NCBI RefSeq assembly: GCF_031326345.1
Contig: NZ_CP133671.1
Coordinates: 1,302,001-1,366,000 of the forward strand
Length of the DNA: 64,000 bases
Origin: Aureispira sp. CCB-E
GTDB lineage: Bacteria > Bacteroidota > Bacteroidia > Chitinophagales > Saprospiraceae
Direction: 5' to 3'
How positions within the stretch are numbered: position 1 is the first letter of the stretch; every line of letters starts with the position of its first letter. The notes beneath the pieces were generated by a model. It ran no database searches and had not been told where the DNA came from. It was given only the letters and a program-made list of their open reading frames with translations. Shown here piece after piece: positions 8,996-17,900 of this stretch. The translations under genes and the position numbers were made by a program.

Positions 8996-9175
8996 TAAGT
9001 AAGAGGTCAGAAAAAATAAGAACAAAAAATGGGATTATTTTTGCGAATCCAAGAAGAAAAAGGAAGGCTTAGCGAGCTAAGACAAGTTTTTCTGATGAAG
9101 TGTAGCGCAAAAAGAAGGCTGTTTTAGCTACGCTGCTACTGCGTGGTACTTGTTATTTTTTTGAACGATTACTTA
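8996..9175 (+). repeat. family B dispersed repeat, copy B1 (carries a 22-bp insert)
   Basis: 180 bp bounded by TAAGTAA and TTACTTA. It matches the copies at 39674-39832 and 56908-57068 (both reversed) along the whole length, e.g. GAGGTCAGAAAAAATA and GGCTTAGCGAGCTAA. The extra length is a 22-bp insert at 9126-9147 (AGCTACGCTGCTACTGCG...), absent from the other two copies, where GCTGTTTT or GCTCTTTT runs directly into ACTTGTTATTT. Confidence 0.85.
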
Positions 9176-9186
9176 GATGTTACTTA

Positions 9187-9921
9187 TCAACTCAAATGTT
9201 GAGGGCGCAAAATCCACATGCCATATTTGTTGTGGAATCCATCTCCTTCTGGATAACGAGTGTCTTTTTCTTCTAAGATTTCGAAATGAGGACTATCCTC
9301 AATAGCTGAAAAAGTTTCGCCTGCTTGAATTGTCGGTTGCTCAACAATTTGATAAATAGAAAAAACATCCAAGGTATAAATAGCGGTATTCATATCAACG
9401 GCACCAATAACAGCATCTCGAAGTCCTAGATTATGCATCCCACAAGTATAATAAACATCATCTTGTGCGCGCAACTTTGTCACAAAAGCATCGTAATACT
9501 TAGCGTCTTCTTGCAAATTGCAGATGTTATTCCATGTTTCTGGACTAAAAGCTTTTCCTGTCGTTTCTATTTTGACACCCAAGCCACCAATTTTTAACAA
9601 AGCTTGGCTTACAGTCATCATTTTCTGAGCTAACTCTAAGTTTCCTCCTTCTCCAATGATGTATACCGTGAACGTATGTTCGTCTATTGACTGAAGGAAT
9701 TCCTCAGAGAGTTGTCCCATGCCCGCAAATTCAAATGCTTGACGTAAATTGGAATCTTTTTCATAAATTTCTAAACCAAAACTCTCTTGAGTTTGGTCGT
9801 GAATGAGCATCATCCCTGCAAAAGTATATCCGCCACTATTTTTCGCAATTGCTTCCACGATAGCATCTCTATTTTTCCATTTACCAGGAATTCCAATCAC
9901 AATAGTTTGTTCGTCTTTCAT
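9187..9921 (-). CDS. conserved hypothetical protein, possibly DUF4261-like
   Basis: 244 residues, cytoplasmic, no signal peptide. It begins MKDEQTIVIGIPGKWKNRDAIVEAI, followed by an alternating alpha/beta pattern. The segment around 110-165 (VSQALLKIGGLGVKIETTGKAFSPETW) and the later LRDAVIGAVDMNTAIYTLDVFSIYQI resemble, from memory, proteins of the DUF4261 type; I am not certain. No catalytic motif stands out. Its stop codon lies 12 bases from the end of family B repeat copy B1. Confidence 0.7.
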   Translation of the reverse strand: MKDEQTIVIGIPGKWKNRDAIVEAIAKNSGGYTFAGMMLIHDQTQESFGLEIYEKDSNLRQAFEFAGMGQLSEEFLQSIDEHTFTVYIIGEGGNLELAQKMMTVSQALLKIGGLGVKIETTGKAFSPETWNNICNLQEDAKYYDAFVTKLRAQDDVYYTCGMHNLGLRDAVIGAVDMNTAIYTLDVFSIYQIVEQPTIQAGETFSAIEDSPHFEILEEKDTRYPEGDGFHNKYGMWILRPQHLS

Positions 9922-10299
9922 TTGATATTGTTGTTATAGTGAGGTGCAAAAGTACAAAGAATAGTTGTTGATTCTTATGCTTAGGAATAAATAAATTGAA
10001 TGCAGTTGGTGTTTTGCCATTTGATTCAACATCCTCTACTTCTCTAAAAAAATGCATTGTTTGACTCGAGAGGGGGGCAGCGTTAACCATCCATAGAGTA
10101 GATTTTATGATTTGGGTAGGTTTAATTTTATTTGATAATAAGTTTGTTATGCGTGTATTCTTGTTTTTTTAGATATAGAGGTGAAAAAGCGATAAAGTAT
10201 TCTTAAATTGAATGTTGCTAACGAATGAACTATTAATTCGAGTTGACAAAGTTTTTTAAGAACCACCTAGTAGCAGTGCCGCTAACTATTAAAAAATAA
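9922..10299. other. intergenic with one 22-bp module copy
   Basis: Divergent promoter region, 378 bases. At 10262-10283 sits a variant of the recurring module (ACCACCTAGTAGCAGTG...), 16 bases before the next start codon. The short open frame 9881-10090 on the minus strand overlaps the coding start of the 244-residue gene and looks like chance. Nothing else found. Confidence 0.5.
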
Positions 10300-11115
10300 A
10301 TGCCAATGAAACGAAATTTTGAAGATAAAGTGCTTGTAGTGACAGGTGCCTCGGGGAATTTAGGTCGGGCAATCTGCAAGCAATTTGCAGATGTTGGGAT
10401 GAAAATAGCAGCCTTAGATATTAACCAAGCTAGTTTAGACCAACTAGAATCCCAACTTCAAGCAACAAAGATAGAAGTGCTCCCCATCATTTGCGATATT
10501 ACCAATCGGTCATCCTGTTTTGCTGCAATGGATAAGGTCTTACAACATTGGGGACGAATTGACGGACTAGCCAATAATGCAGGCATTACGCATATTGAAC
10601 GTTATGTCGATATGGACAAAAATAAAGCAATTACGCGCCGAGTAATGGAGGTTAATTTTTTTGGGTCAGTTAATTGCACAGAAGCTTGTTTAGATCAAAT
10701 TCGGAGACACAAAGGCTTTATTATTAATATTTCAAGTGTGGCGGGATTTGCCCCTTTATTGGGGCGTACTGCCTATGCCGCTAGCAAACATGCTTTACAC
10801 GGTTTTTTTGAATCGTTGAGAAGCGAACTCCAAGAAGAGGGGGTACATTGTTTGATGGTTTGTCCTTCTTTTATTCAAGCCCCCTTGGAGACTGAGGATG
10901 CTTCTTTAGATAAGAATTCTATTTATCAAGCGAAAAAAACAATTGGAAAAACAGTTGCAGTGGAAGAGATTGCTCAGGATATTTACCAATATTGTCAAAA
11001 AAATAAGCCCTTACTCATTTCTGGGAATACAGGTAAAATTTCTTATTGGTTGCATCGGTTTTTGCCTCAATTGTACGAACGAACAATGATTAAGCGCTTA
11101 AAAGAAGATCTCTAG
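10300..11115 (+). CDS. short-chain dehydrogenase/reductase (SDR)
   Basis: 271 residues; M3 at 10306 is an equally good start. Classical SDR motifs in order: TGASGNLG cofactor loop (about 15-22), a D at the end of strand 2 (AALDINQ) suggesting NAD(H) preference, NNAG (about 91-94), catalytic Ser (ISSVAG) and YAASK (Tyr and Lys). The C-terminus (LPQLYERTMIKRLKEDL) resembles SDRs active on lipophilic alcohols, but the substrate is unknown. A 22-bp repeat module lies just upstream and may sit in the leader. The next gene is convergent. Confidence 0.9.
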   Translation: MPMKRNFEDKVLVVTGASGNLGRAICKQFADVGMKIAALDINQASLDQLESQLQATKIEVLPIICDITNRSSCFAAMDKVLQHWGRIDGLANNAGITHIERYVDMDKNKAITRRVMEVNFFGSVNCTEACLDQIRRHKGFIINISSVAGFAPLLGRTAYAASKHALHGFFESLRSELQEEGVHCLMVCPSFIQAPLETEDASLDKNSIYQAKKTIGKTVAVEEIAQDIYQYCQKNKPLLISGNTGKISYWLHRFLPQLYERTMIKRLKEDL

Positions 11116-11141
11116 TAATGATGTTTAGCGATTTAGAATGA

Positions 11142-11570
11142 TTATCGAATGGAAGGTGTAGGAAGGCTTAGGTAGGCAAGTCCAAACATAATAGCAGCTA
11201 CTCCAGTAAATACAATTGGAAGAATAAAAAAGTATAGGATAGAAACAATACAGGCAATACTAGCTACCAAACTATTTAATAGTAAAATTGAACGTATGTT
11301 TAAAGCCTTGTTAGTACCAGCTTTTGATAATAAAAGATTAAGTATTCCATAGCCCATAATTAGTACAGCCATAAGGATACTAAATCCATTATAAAAATTT
11401 AGAATGTTGGTTTCCATGAATAAAGGGGCGACGGTAAACTGTTCCATTTGTGCTGCTAATATTAGTTGTTTTTCTGTTGGTGTCATCAAGAAATGCCCAC
11501 TAAGATGTAATGTGCCAATAAGGATAAAAGCCCATGATCCAATTTTTTGATATAGTGCTGAATTTTTCAT
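11142..11570 (-). CDS. four-helix integral membrane protein, unknown function
   Basis: 142 residues with membrane segments at about 8-30, 57-80, 91-113 and 115-135. The first contains a GTLHLSGHFLM stretch with two histidines that could bind a metal or haem, but this is speculative. It lies 26 bases from the end of the convergent SDR gene. Three related 12-18 bp motifs occur upstream (11595-11732), suggesting a regulated promoter. Confidence 0.7.
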   Translation of the reverse strand: MKNSALYQKIGSWAFILIGTLHLSGHFLMTPTEKQLILAAQMEQFTVAPLFMETNILNFYNGFSILMAVLIMGYGILNLLLSKAGTNKALNIRSILLLNSLVASIACIVSILYFFILPIVFTGVAAIMFGLAYLSLPTPSIR

Positions 11571-11594
11571 TTTGATAATTATAAGATGAATAAT

Positions 11595-11732
11595 TTAGTA
11601 AACTTGATAAAAAAGGCTAAAAGCCTTGTATAGATATAGTTAGAGTTTTAGGATGACAAAATTCTAATAGTGTTCTAGAATTGTTTAGGTCAAATATACT
11701 AAATAAAAATAAAATTAGGTCAAGTTTACTAA
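11595..11732. promoter_or_regulatory. candidate operator array (three related motifs)
   Basis: TTAGTAAACTTGA at 11595-11607 is the reverse complement of TCAAGTTTACTAA at 11720-11732. TTAGGTCAAATATACTAA (11685-11702) and TTAGGTCAAGTTTACTAA (11715-11732) are direct copies 30 bp apart, about three helical turns. The array lies between two divergent genes (minus start at 11570, plus start at 11867). It looks like a repressor or activator binding array; no regulator gene is next to it. Confidence 0.5.
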
Positions 11733-11866
11733 TTTTATTTGTGCTTCAGCAACTGAAAAATAACTACCTTTCATTAGAATAGTTATAGTTAGGTAGAAAC
11801 AACTCAATAGAGTTATGAACAAAGGAAGTAGAATATTATTGTTAGATTTATTAATCCCCCGACAAA

Positions 11867-12814
11867 ATGGAAAAATTAAAATTTTTTGGAGAAGTATTAG
11901 GTCTTTCTCCATTTAAGGAGCGGATGCGCCAAACCAAAATCGCTTTATTTGGACAAGAAGATGTGCCAGGATCAAAGTTTGGCTTATCAAGCTTATCGCA
12001 ATTACACCCTAAAATTTCTCCTACCTTATGGCGAGGAAAATTTTACATAGACCGAAAGGCCATTTTATCCAACTTAGTCAATCACATCCAAACACCCATT
12101 GAAAATGGTTGGTCGGTCAAGCGTACCCAAATTAGAGATTTTCGTGGCAAACAATTGACTTATGATAGTCACAATGGAACCGATTTTGCAATTCCTGTTG
12201 GTTCTACGGTTTGTACTGCTGCCGCAGGAGAAGTAGTGGCCATTGAATCAGAATTTAACCGAGGAGGTTTAAAGATATTTATAGATCATGGCAATGGCTT
12301 GATGACGTGTTATGCTCATTTAGCTCGTTCTTTGGTTCAAGTAGGAACGATTTTGAAACGAGGGGAAGCAATTGCGTTATCGGGGTACAGTGGTTTGGAC
12401 GCATTGATTTTTTTTCCTTTAGGCATTCCTCACATTCATTTTAATGTTTGGCTAAATGGAGAGCCTATCGACCCTTTCCCTTATGATGATAAGACGTCGA
12501 TGTGGCGCAACGGAGATCTACCAATTCCTGCTCCAGAGCGCAATGATACTCCTTTTGAGCCTTCTGTATATGATGCTGAACAAGTAGCTAAGATGATAGC
12601 TATTTGTAAAACGGCTAGTGTGCGAGAACGATTATTAGGTATATCCAGTTTGAAAGAAAGAGCCACTCAAACAATCATTCAAATGAATTATTATCCAACT
12701 CGTTTTGATGAGCGTCATAATGTATACGATAAAAAATACTTAAGAAGCCCTCGTTTGGATATGCCTTTTAGTGGAACAGCTTTTGATGGAGTCGTTTTTC
12801 TAGATGAACTTTAA
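11867..12814 (+). CDS. M23-family peptidase (LytM-type)
   Basis: 315 residues. The zinc-site motifs of M23 metallopeptidases are all present: HNGTD (about residues 105-109), YAHL (about 145-148) and HIHF (about 186-189). The rest of the core also fits (GSTVCTAAAGEVVAIE, DHGNGL). Family members cut peptide cross-links in peptidoglycan or act as lysostaphin-like enzymes. Unusually there is no signal peptide: the protein begins MEKLKFFGEVLGLSPFKERMR. It has a 100-residue N-terminal and a 110-residue C-terminal extension of unknown fold. Either export is by another route or it acts on a cytoplasmic peptide. Confidence 0.88.
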   Translation: MEKLKFFGEVLGLSPFKERMRQTKIALFGQEDVPGSKFGLSSLSQLHPKISPTLWRGKFYIDRKAILSNLVNHIQTPIENGWSVKRTQIRDFRGKQLTYDSHNGTDFAIPVGSTVCTAAAGEVVAIESEFNRGGLKIFIDHGNGLMTCYAHLARSLVQVGTILKRGEAIALSGYSGLDALIFFPLGIPHIHFNVWLNGEPIDPFPYDDKTSMWRNGDLPIPAPERNDTPFEPSVYDAEQVAKMIAICKTASVRERLLGISSLKERATQTIIQMNYYPTRFDERHNVYDKKYLRSPRLDMPFSGTAFDGVVFLDEL

Positions 12815-12914
12815 ATAGGGTTGGTTCTATATCTCGATTTTACATTACTTTGTGGATTTTAATTAAAAAAATTTATCCACAGACTACTTTAATATATTAA
12901 AACTAAAAAACATC

Positions 12915-13328
12915 ATGACTAAAACCACAGAACCCAAAAAAGCATTTGCTAAAATTGAAACAAAAGAAGATGCTTTGGGAGTTATCAAAGAAACAGCTAA
13001 TGGATTTTTTGTCGTTGCCTGTCTCCAAATTATAATTGGAATTATTTTAATGCCTGCGATTATACTAGATGGGGTGGTTCTAATTGTACTAGGCTTATTA
13101 CTGAGACAATTAAAGAGCCGAGTTGTTGCGGTAATTTTATTCCTTTTTTCTGTTATCGCTTTTATTATGACAATTATGAATAAATTTGGAATTTCCTCAG
13201 AAGGAGGTGGGAATATTTTTTTAGCTGGTTTGATGGTGTACATCAGCATTCGAGCAATTCAAGCGACATTCCGATACTATTTATTGCTAAATGATGTGGC
13301 GTCTAAAGAAGATATTTTAGATAGTTAA
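12915..13328 (+). CDS. small integral membrane protein
   Basis: 137 residues. Soluble N-terminus (1-30), then hydrophobic segments at about 33-52, 54-66, 73-93 and 98-118, ending in a charged tail (NDVASKEDILDS). No known motif. The opposite-strand open frame 12884-13249 is a shadow. It probably has its own promoter in the 100-base gap after the M23 gene. Confidence 0.65.
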   Translation: MTKTTEPKKAFAKIETKEDALGVIKETANGFFVVACLQIIIGIILMPAIILDGVVLIVLGLLLRQLKSRVVAVILFLFSVIAFIMTIMNKFGISSEGGGNIFLAGLMVYISIRAIQATFRYYLLLNDVASKEDILDS

Positions 13329-13682
13329 AAGGTTCCATTTTTTTGCAAGTTATATTATTAGTAGTTAGCTGCGCTGCTACTACGTAGTTTCAACAGAGTA
13401 ATGATTATACGACACGTGATTCAAGGATGGGGCAACTGATGGCTATAGAAATATTTGATCAACTTCTATTAGGGGAAATACCCTAAAAAATGCATCTAAA
13501 AAAGGAAGTTATATCATAGAAGTTTGTACTTGTAAAATAGAACAAAAAGGTTGCTGGATTTAGGTTTTTAGTATTTTGTAAATGCTAGAATCTATGAACC
13601 TATTCTTAATAATAATAATGTAAAAAAGATACAAATCATCAATAAAAATGATCAATCGTAGTGTAGAATAAACTACATATCT
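13329..13682. other. intergenic with one 22-bp module copy
   Basis: No convincing gene. A reversed copy of the recurring module lies at 13367-13388 (AGCTGCGCTGCTACTACG), followed by TTTCAACAGAGTAAT (from 13387), which resembles one end of a family A element. The other end is not recognisable, so this is probably a decayed or solo element. Confidence 0.55.
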
Positions 13683-13724
13683 TATCTTTGCAGCGCAAAC
13701 GAGTTGAAAGCCCTTGAGGGGCTT
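13683..13724 (+). promoter_or_regulatory. probable promoter -7 box and leader hairpin of the desaturase gene
   Basis: TATCTTTG (13683-13690) fits the Bacteroidota -7 consensus TAnnTTTG; the -33 TTTG box is not clear. A leader of about 145 bases follows, opening with a GC hairpin AAGCCC TTGA GGGGCTT (13708-13724). The long leader may affect translation, but no known riboswitch is recognised. Confidence 0.4.
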
Positions 13725-13834
13725 AAATTTTGACTAAATATTCAAGGAATAGCCTGTCAATCAATCTTTCAACAACGTAGTAATGCAATTTTATAAGTTG
13801 ATTGTATCAATCAAAAAACAAAAAAATATAAAAT

Positions 13835-14854
13835 ATGGCAATTCATAGAGCATCAAAAAATGACTACTACTGGGCTGACGATAAAGAACCGCATTTTCAG
13901 CGTAGACAAGAAATTTTAAAGGCGCACCCAGAAGTCAAAGAGCTTTTTGGAATTAATCCTAAAATGAAATATTTTACAGTGTTGTGGGTAACCATACACA
14001 TGACTATAGCCGCTTTAAGTTATCAATTGATCGAAACCAGTTGGATCCTTTTCTTATTAATAACTTACTTGGTGGGGTCAACAATTGTACATGCTATGTT
14101 TTTAGCAGTGCATGAAATTACACACGACTTGGCATTTGAAAAAAAATCACACAACAACTACTTTTCTTTTTTTGCTAATATTCCGATGATCTTCCCTTAT
14201 GCTATGGCGTTTAAATACTACCATGGAGTACATCACTGGTCACAAGGAACGGATGGAGAGGATACGGATATTCCTACCTTGGGTGAAGCAATGTTATTTA
14301 AAGGTTTTATAGGGAAAGTAATTTGGTTTGTTAGTCAGATTTTCTTTTATGCCTTGCGTCCAATGATGGTAAAGAAATTGAAAATCAATAAATGGGTTAT
14401 TTACAATGCTATTTTCCAAATTACAGCTATGACCTTATTTTTTGGAGGGTTAGCTATTTACGTTAGTACATCTGCTGCCTTGTATGCTTTGCTCTATTTG
14501 GGCTTGTCATTGGTGTTTGCAGGTGGTCTAAATCCTGTATCTGGACACTTCATTTCAGAGCATTATGTATTTGAAGAAGGACAAGAAACGTATTCTTACT
14601 ATGGTCCTTTGAATTTGGTAACGTTCAATGTAGGTTACCACAATGAGCACCATGATTTTCCTCGTATTCCTGGAAGCCGTTTGCCAGAGTTAAGAAAAAT
14701 GGCACCAGAGTTTTATGATAATTTACACTCGTATAATTCTTGGTTGGCGGTTAACTGGCGTTTCTTAACCGATAAGAACGTGAGTCTGTACTCTCGAACC
14801 AAACGCAAAAACCCTGAATTGGAGAAAACAAAAGCACAACCAGCACAAGTATAG
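13835..14854 (+). CDS. eukaryote-like sphingolipid delta-4 desaturase (DEGS-type fatty acid desaturase)
   Basis: 339 residues. The N-terminus (NDYYWADDKEPHFQRRQEIL) matches the Lipid_DES domain that precedes the desaturase core in animal and plant dihydroceramide desaturases. The three histidine boxes are H93EITH97, H130GVHH134 and H269NEHH273, with an extra conserved H238. From GHFISEHYVF to YHNEHHDFP the protein follows human DEGS1 almost residue for residue (YSYYGPLNL, FNVGYHNEHHDFP). About four membrane segments. Such enzymes put a trans-4 double bond into dihydroceramide using O2, cytochrome b5 and iron in eukaryotes. Serine palmitoyltransferase and ceramide synthase are not in this window. 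The role on sphingolipids rather than acyl lipids is inferred from similarity. Confidence 0.93.
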   Translation: MAIHRASKNDYYWADDKEPHFQRRQEILKAHPEVKELFGINPKMKYFTVLWVTIHMTIAALSYQLIETSWILFLLITYLVGSTIVHAMFLAVHEITHDLAFEKKSHNNYFSFFANIPMIFPYAMAFKYYHGVHHWSQGTDGEDTDIPTLGEAMLFKGFIGKVIWFVSQIFFYALRPMMVKKLKINKWVIYNAIFQITAMTLFFGGLAIYVSTSAALYALLYLGLSLVFAGGLNPVSGHFISEHYVFEEGQETYSYYGPLNLVTFNVGYHNEHHDFPRIPGSRLPELRKMAPEFYDNLHSYNSWLAVNWRFLTDKNVSLYSRTKRKNPELEKTKAQPAQV

Positions 14855-14875
14855 ATTGTTTGTAACAATAAGAAT

Positions 14876-14916
14876 AAAAATGGTGTTGTACGGGTTCTTG
14901 GTACAACACCATTTTT
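14876..14916. terminator. bidirectional intrinsic terminator
   Basis: AAAAATGGTGTTGTAC ... GTACAACACCATTTTT forms an 11-bp GC-containing stem with A-run before and T-run after. It sits between the convergent desaturase and SbcC-type genes and can serve both. Confidence 0.9.
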
Positions 14917-14917
14917 A

Positions 14918-17900
14918 TTAAACTTCCATCACTTTCAATTGGCTAAAACCACCACCTTTTTTGACGACATGAATTTGGGTAGGAATATTTTGTTTTAGTT
15001 GCTCGATATGAGAGATAACACCAATGGTTTTTCCTTTGGACTCTAGTGTTTGCAAGGCACGAATAGCAACTTGCAAGGTGTCGGCATCCAAGGTGCCAAA
15101 CCCCTCGTCAATAAATAAAGATTCAATGGTTGCGTTGCCACCCGCTAAATCCGACAATCCTAGAGCTAAAGCCAAACTAGCTAAAAAACTTTCTCCTCCC
15201 GAAAGCGTATTCAAAGGACGTTTGTTATTGGCTTGAAATGTATCTACAATATCAATTTCTAAAATATCATTAGGTCGTCTATCTTGATATTCTGCCAAGC
15301 GTTTTTCTAAGTAATATCGTCCATTGATAAAATAGCGCAAATGTTGATTGGCTAAGTGAATTAGTTTTTTTAAGGTAATACTTTGTGCAAAGACACGGAA
15401 CTTTTTACCATCACTTGAACCAATTAATTCTTTGAGCATCCCCCAACGCTCTACTTCTTTTTTATGAGCATTAATTTTTTCTAAAAGCGCTTGGTTCTTT
15501 TCTTCTTGGGCAGCTTGGTGTCGTAATTTTTCTTTTGTACTACCAATCTCTTGGAGCAAATCTTTAACTTGCTTTTGTTGCAATTGATAGTTTTCTAAAA
15601 GCGTTTCTTTTTCCTGCAATTCAACGGTAGTAGTTTTTAAAAGGGCAGCTTGGTGTTGCTGATTGGTTTGCTGTTTCTCAGTATTATGATCAATATTTTG
15701 TTGCAATTCTTGTTGTTGCTGTGCAATAGAAATCGCTAATTCTTTGTCCAAAAGACTTGCTTTCAAAGTTTCCAAATCTTTTAAACCTATTGTTTGGATG
15801 GCATCCAGTAGCAATGGTTGTTTTTCTGCCACCAAATTACGGAAGAGAACCGCTTGCTTTTCTTTTTCGGATAAAATACCAACATTTTTAGCTTGCAACT
15901 GCTCCAATTGTTGTACTGCTTTTAAGTTATCTTCTAAGTGACGATTCAACTCCTCTAATTCTTGCGTTTTAGCCGTTTTAGTTGCTTGTATAGATGCTTC
16001 GCCAAATAAATCCAAACGCTTCTGTTTTAAGGCATCTAAATCTCTTTGATGCTGTTCCCAAATCGTTTGTTTCCCTTTGAGCAATTCTTGGCTTTCGCTC
16101 AATTGATCTAGAAGATTTTTTAACTGCAAGCCAATATTTTCAAGCTTTGTAACTTGCTTTTGTTGCAATTCAGTTTGTTCTATATATTTATTTTTGGATT
16201 GCTCTAAATGTTCAATAGCTTTTGGTAGATCGTCTTTTAGTTGATAATTAGCAAGTTGTTTTTCTATAAAATCTTGCGCCTTTTGTAGCTCTGTGTGATA
16301 ATGTTCTTGTTCTAGAGCTTGTTCATTTTGTTGTTGATTGAAGTCTTTTAGGTGCAAGGTATTTTGATGAAGTTTGGAGTGAAGTAATTCCTCATCTTTC
16401 TCACTATTTTGAATCTTCTGCTGAATTTTACTCAAAGCACGTTCTAACGTTATATACTCCTTGACCAAAGCTGAAGTATCTTCAATTTTTGCTTTTAAGG
16501 CATCTTTTTGATGAACAATAGGAGCAATAAACAATTGCTTTTGCTCTATAATAAAACGAATGTTCTCTTCCACCAAGGTTAAGTCGTTAACCAAAGTAGC
16601 TTTTCGTTTTTGCAAATCTTGGATGTTAGAAAAAATTAATCGTTGATGATTGGTATTTTCAGAGTAAGTTTGCTCTACTTTTTCCCGTTCTCTTTTGGCT
16701 TTTGTACGATCTTGATCGGCTTTTTTTAGGGCGTAACTCACATCAACATTCAACTTTCTAAAAGGCTGCTCAACAGAGAAACACAAAGGACATTCGTCCC
16801 CCTCTTTTAATTGACCACGAAAAGCACTCAAATCGTTTTTGGCTTGTTGTTCTTGATAGACTAATTCATAGTAATTTTCGAGCTTTCGAGCTTGTTGCAA
16901 GGCTTCTTCATATTGCAAAAACAGATGATCTAAAAACTCAAACTCCGTTTGTTTGCTATCAATATTTTCATCCAACTCAATCACTTCTTGTAATAACTCT
17001 TGGTGTTTTTTACGCTCCTCTTCAACACTGGTTAAGGCTTGTAACAGTTGATCGGTATTAGCACTGTGTTCTTGTATCGCTGTTAAATGTGTTTCATAAC
17101 TTAAAGAAGCATCTAACTTGTATTGTTTACAAAATTGTAGATAAGTTGCTTTTTCTTCTTTTAAAACAGCTTGGTTTTCTTGCAAAGCAAGCTGTAGCTT
17201 TTTTGCTTGTATATTTAAAGCCTCTATTTTATCTTTGGTTGCAACTTGCTTTTTTTGAATAGCCAACAAAGCTTCTTCGTATTTTTGAAGATCTTTGTAT
17301 TGGTTTTTTAATTCAAAAATAGTGTCCGAATCCACCAAAGAAGCATAGATTTGATGTTGTTCTAACCATGCTTTTGTAGAGGTTTGATCTTCTAATAACT
17401 TCTTTTTATCATCTTGAGTTTTTTGTATAAGAATGGTTTTATTTTCTACAAGTAGAGACGTTTCTTTTAATTCTTTTTGTAAAGCGAGCGCCACTTTTTC
17501 TTCACTTTCTAGCTGAGTATCCAATTTTACAACTTGATCATAAATTTGCTCAAAAGCTAAGAAATTTTCTTTTGCAACTTGCAATTGCTTTTCTAGTGTT
17601 TGTTGTTGCTGAGAACGAGTTGCTAATTCTTTTGTCGTGCTCGCATTCGCCTGTTGTAAGGTTTCAATTTCAACTAAAATCGTCTGCTGGTTTTGGATGG
17701 TTTGTTCTAATTCATCCAAGGCAGGTTTAAATTCAATTGCTTTTTGATGCAAAGCCAGTTGGTCAAAAGAATCTTGAGCTGTTGATTTTTGTGATAACAA
17801 TGTTTCAAATTGTGCTTGCAACTGTTCTTGTTCGGCTTGCAAATTTTCCAATTTTTGGAGCAACTGTAATTGTTCTTGTTGCTGTAAGAGGGTGTGCTCT

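Noticed and set aside
8996-9175. possible 33-codon peptide in repeat B1 (MGLFLRIQEEKGRLSELRQ)
   Set aside because: The frame is broken early in copies B2 and B3, so conservation is at the DNA level, not as a peptide.
9881-10090. 69-codon minus-strand open frame
   Set aside because: It overlaps the start of the 244-residue gene in another frame and shows no protein-like pattern.
12884-13249. 121-codon minus-strand open frame
   Set aside because: Exact shadow of the membrane protein gene at 12915-13328; lysine/isoleucine-rich composition is that of an antisense frame.
13708-13724. riboswitch in the desaturase leader
   Set aside because: Only one small hairpin is visible and no conserved aptamer motif is recognised.
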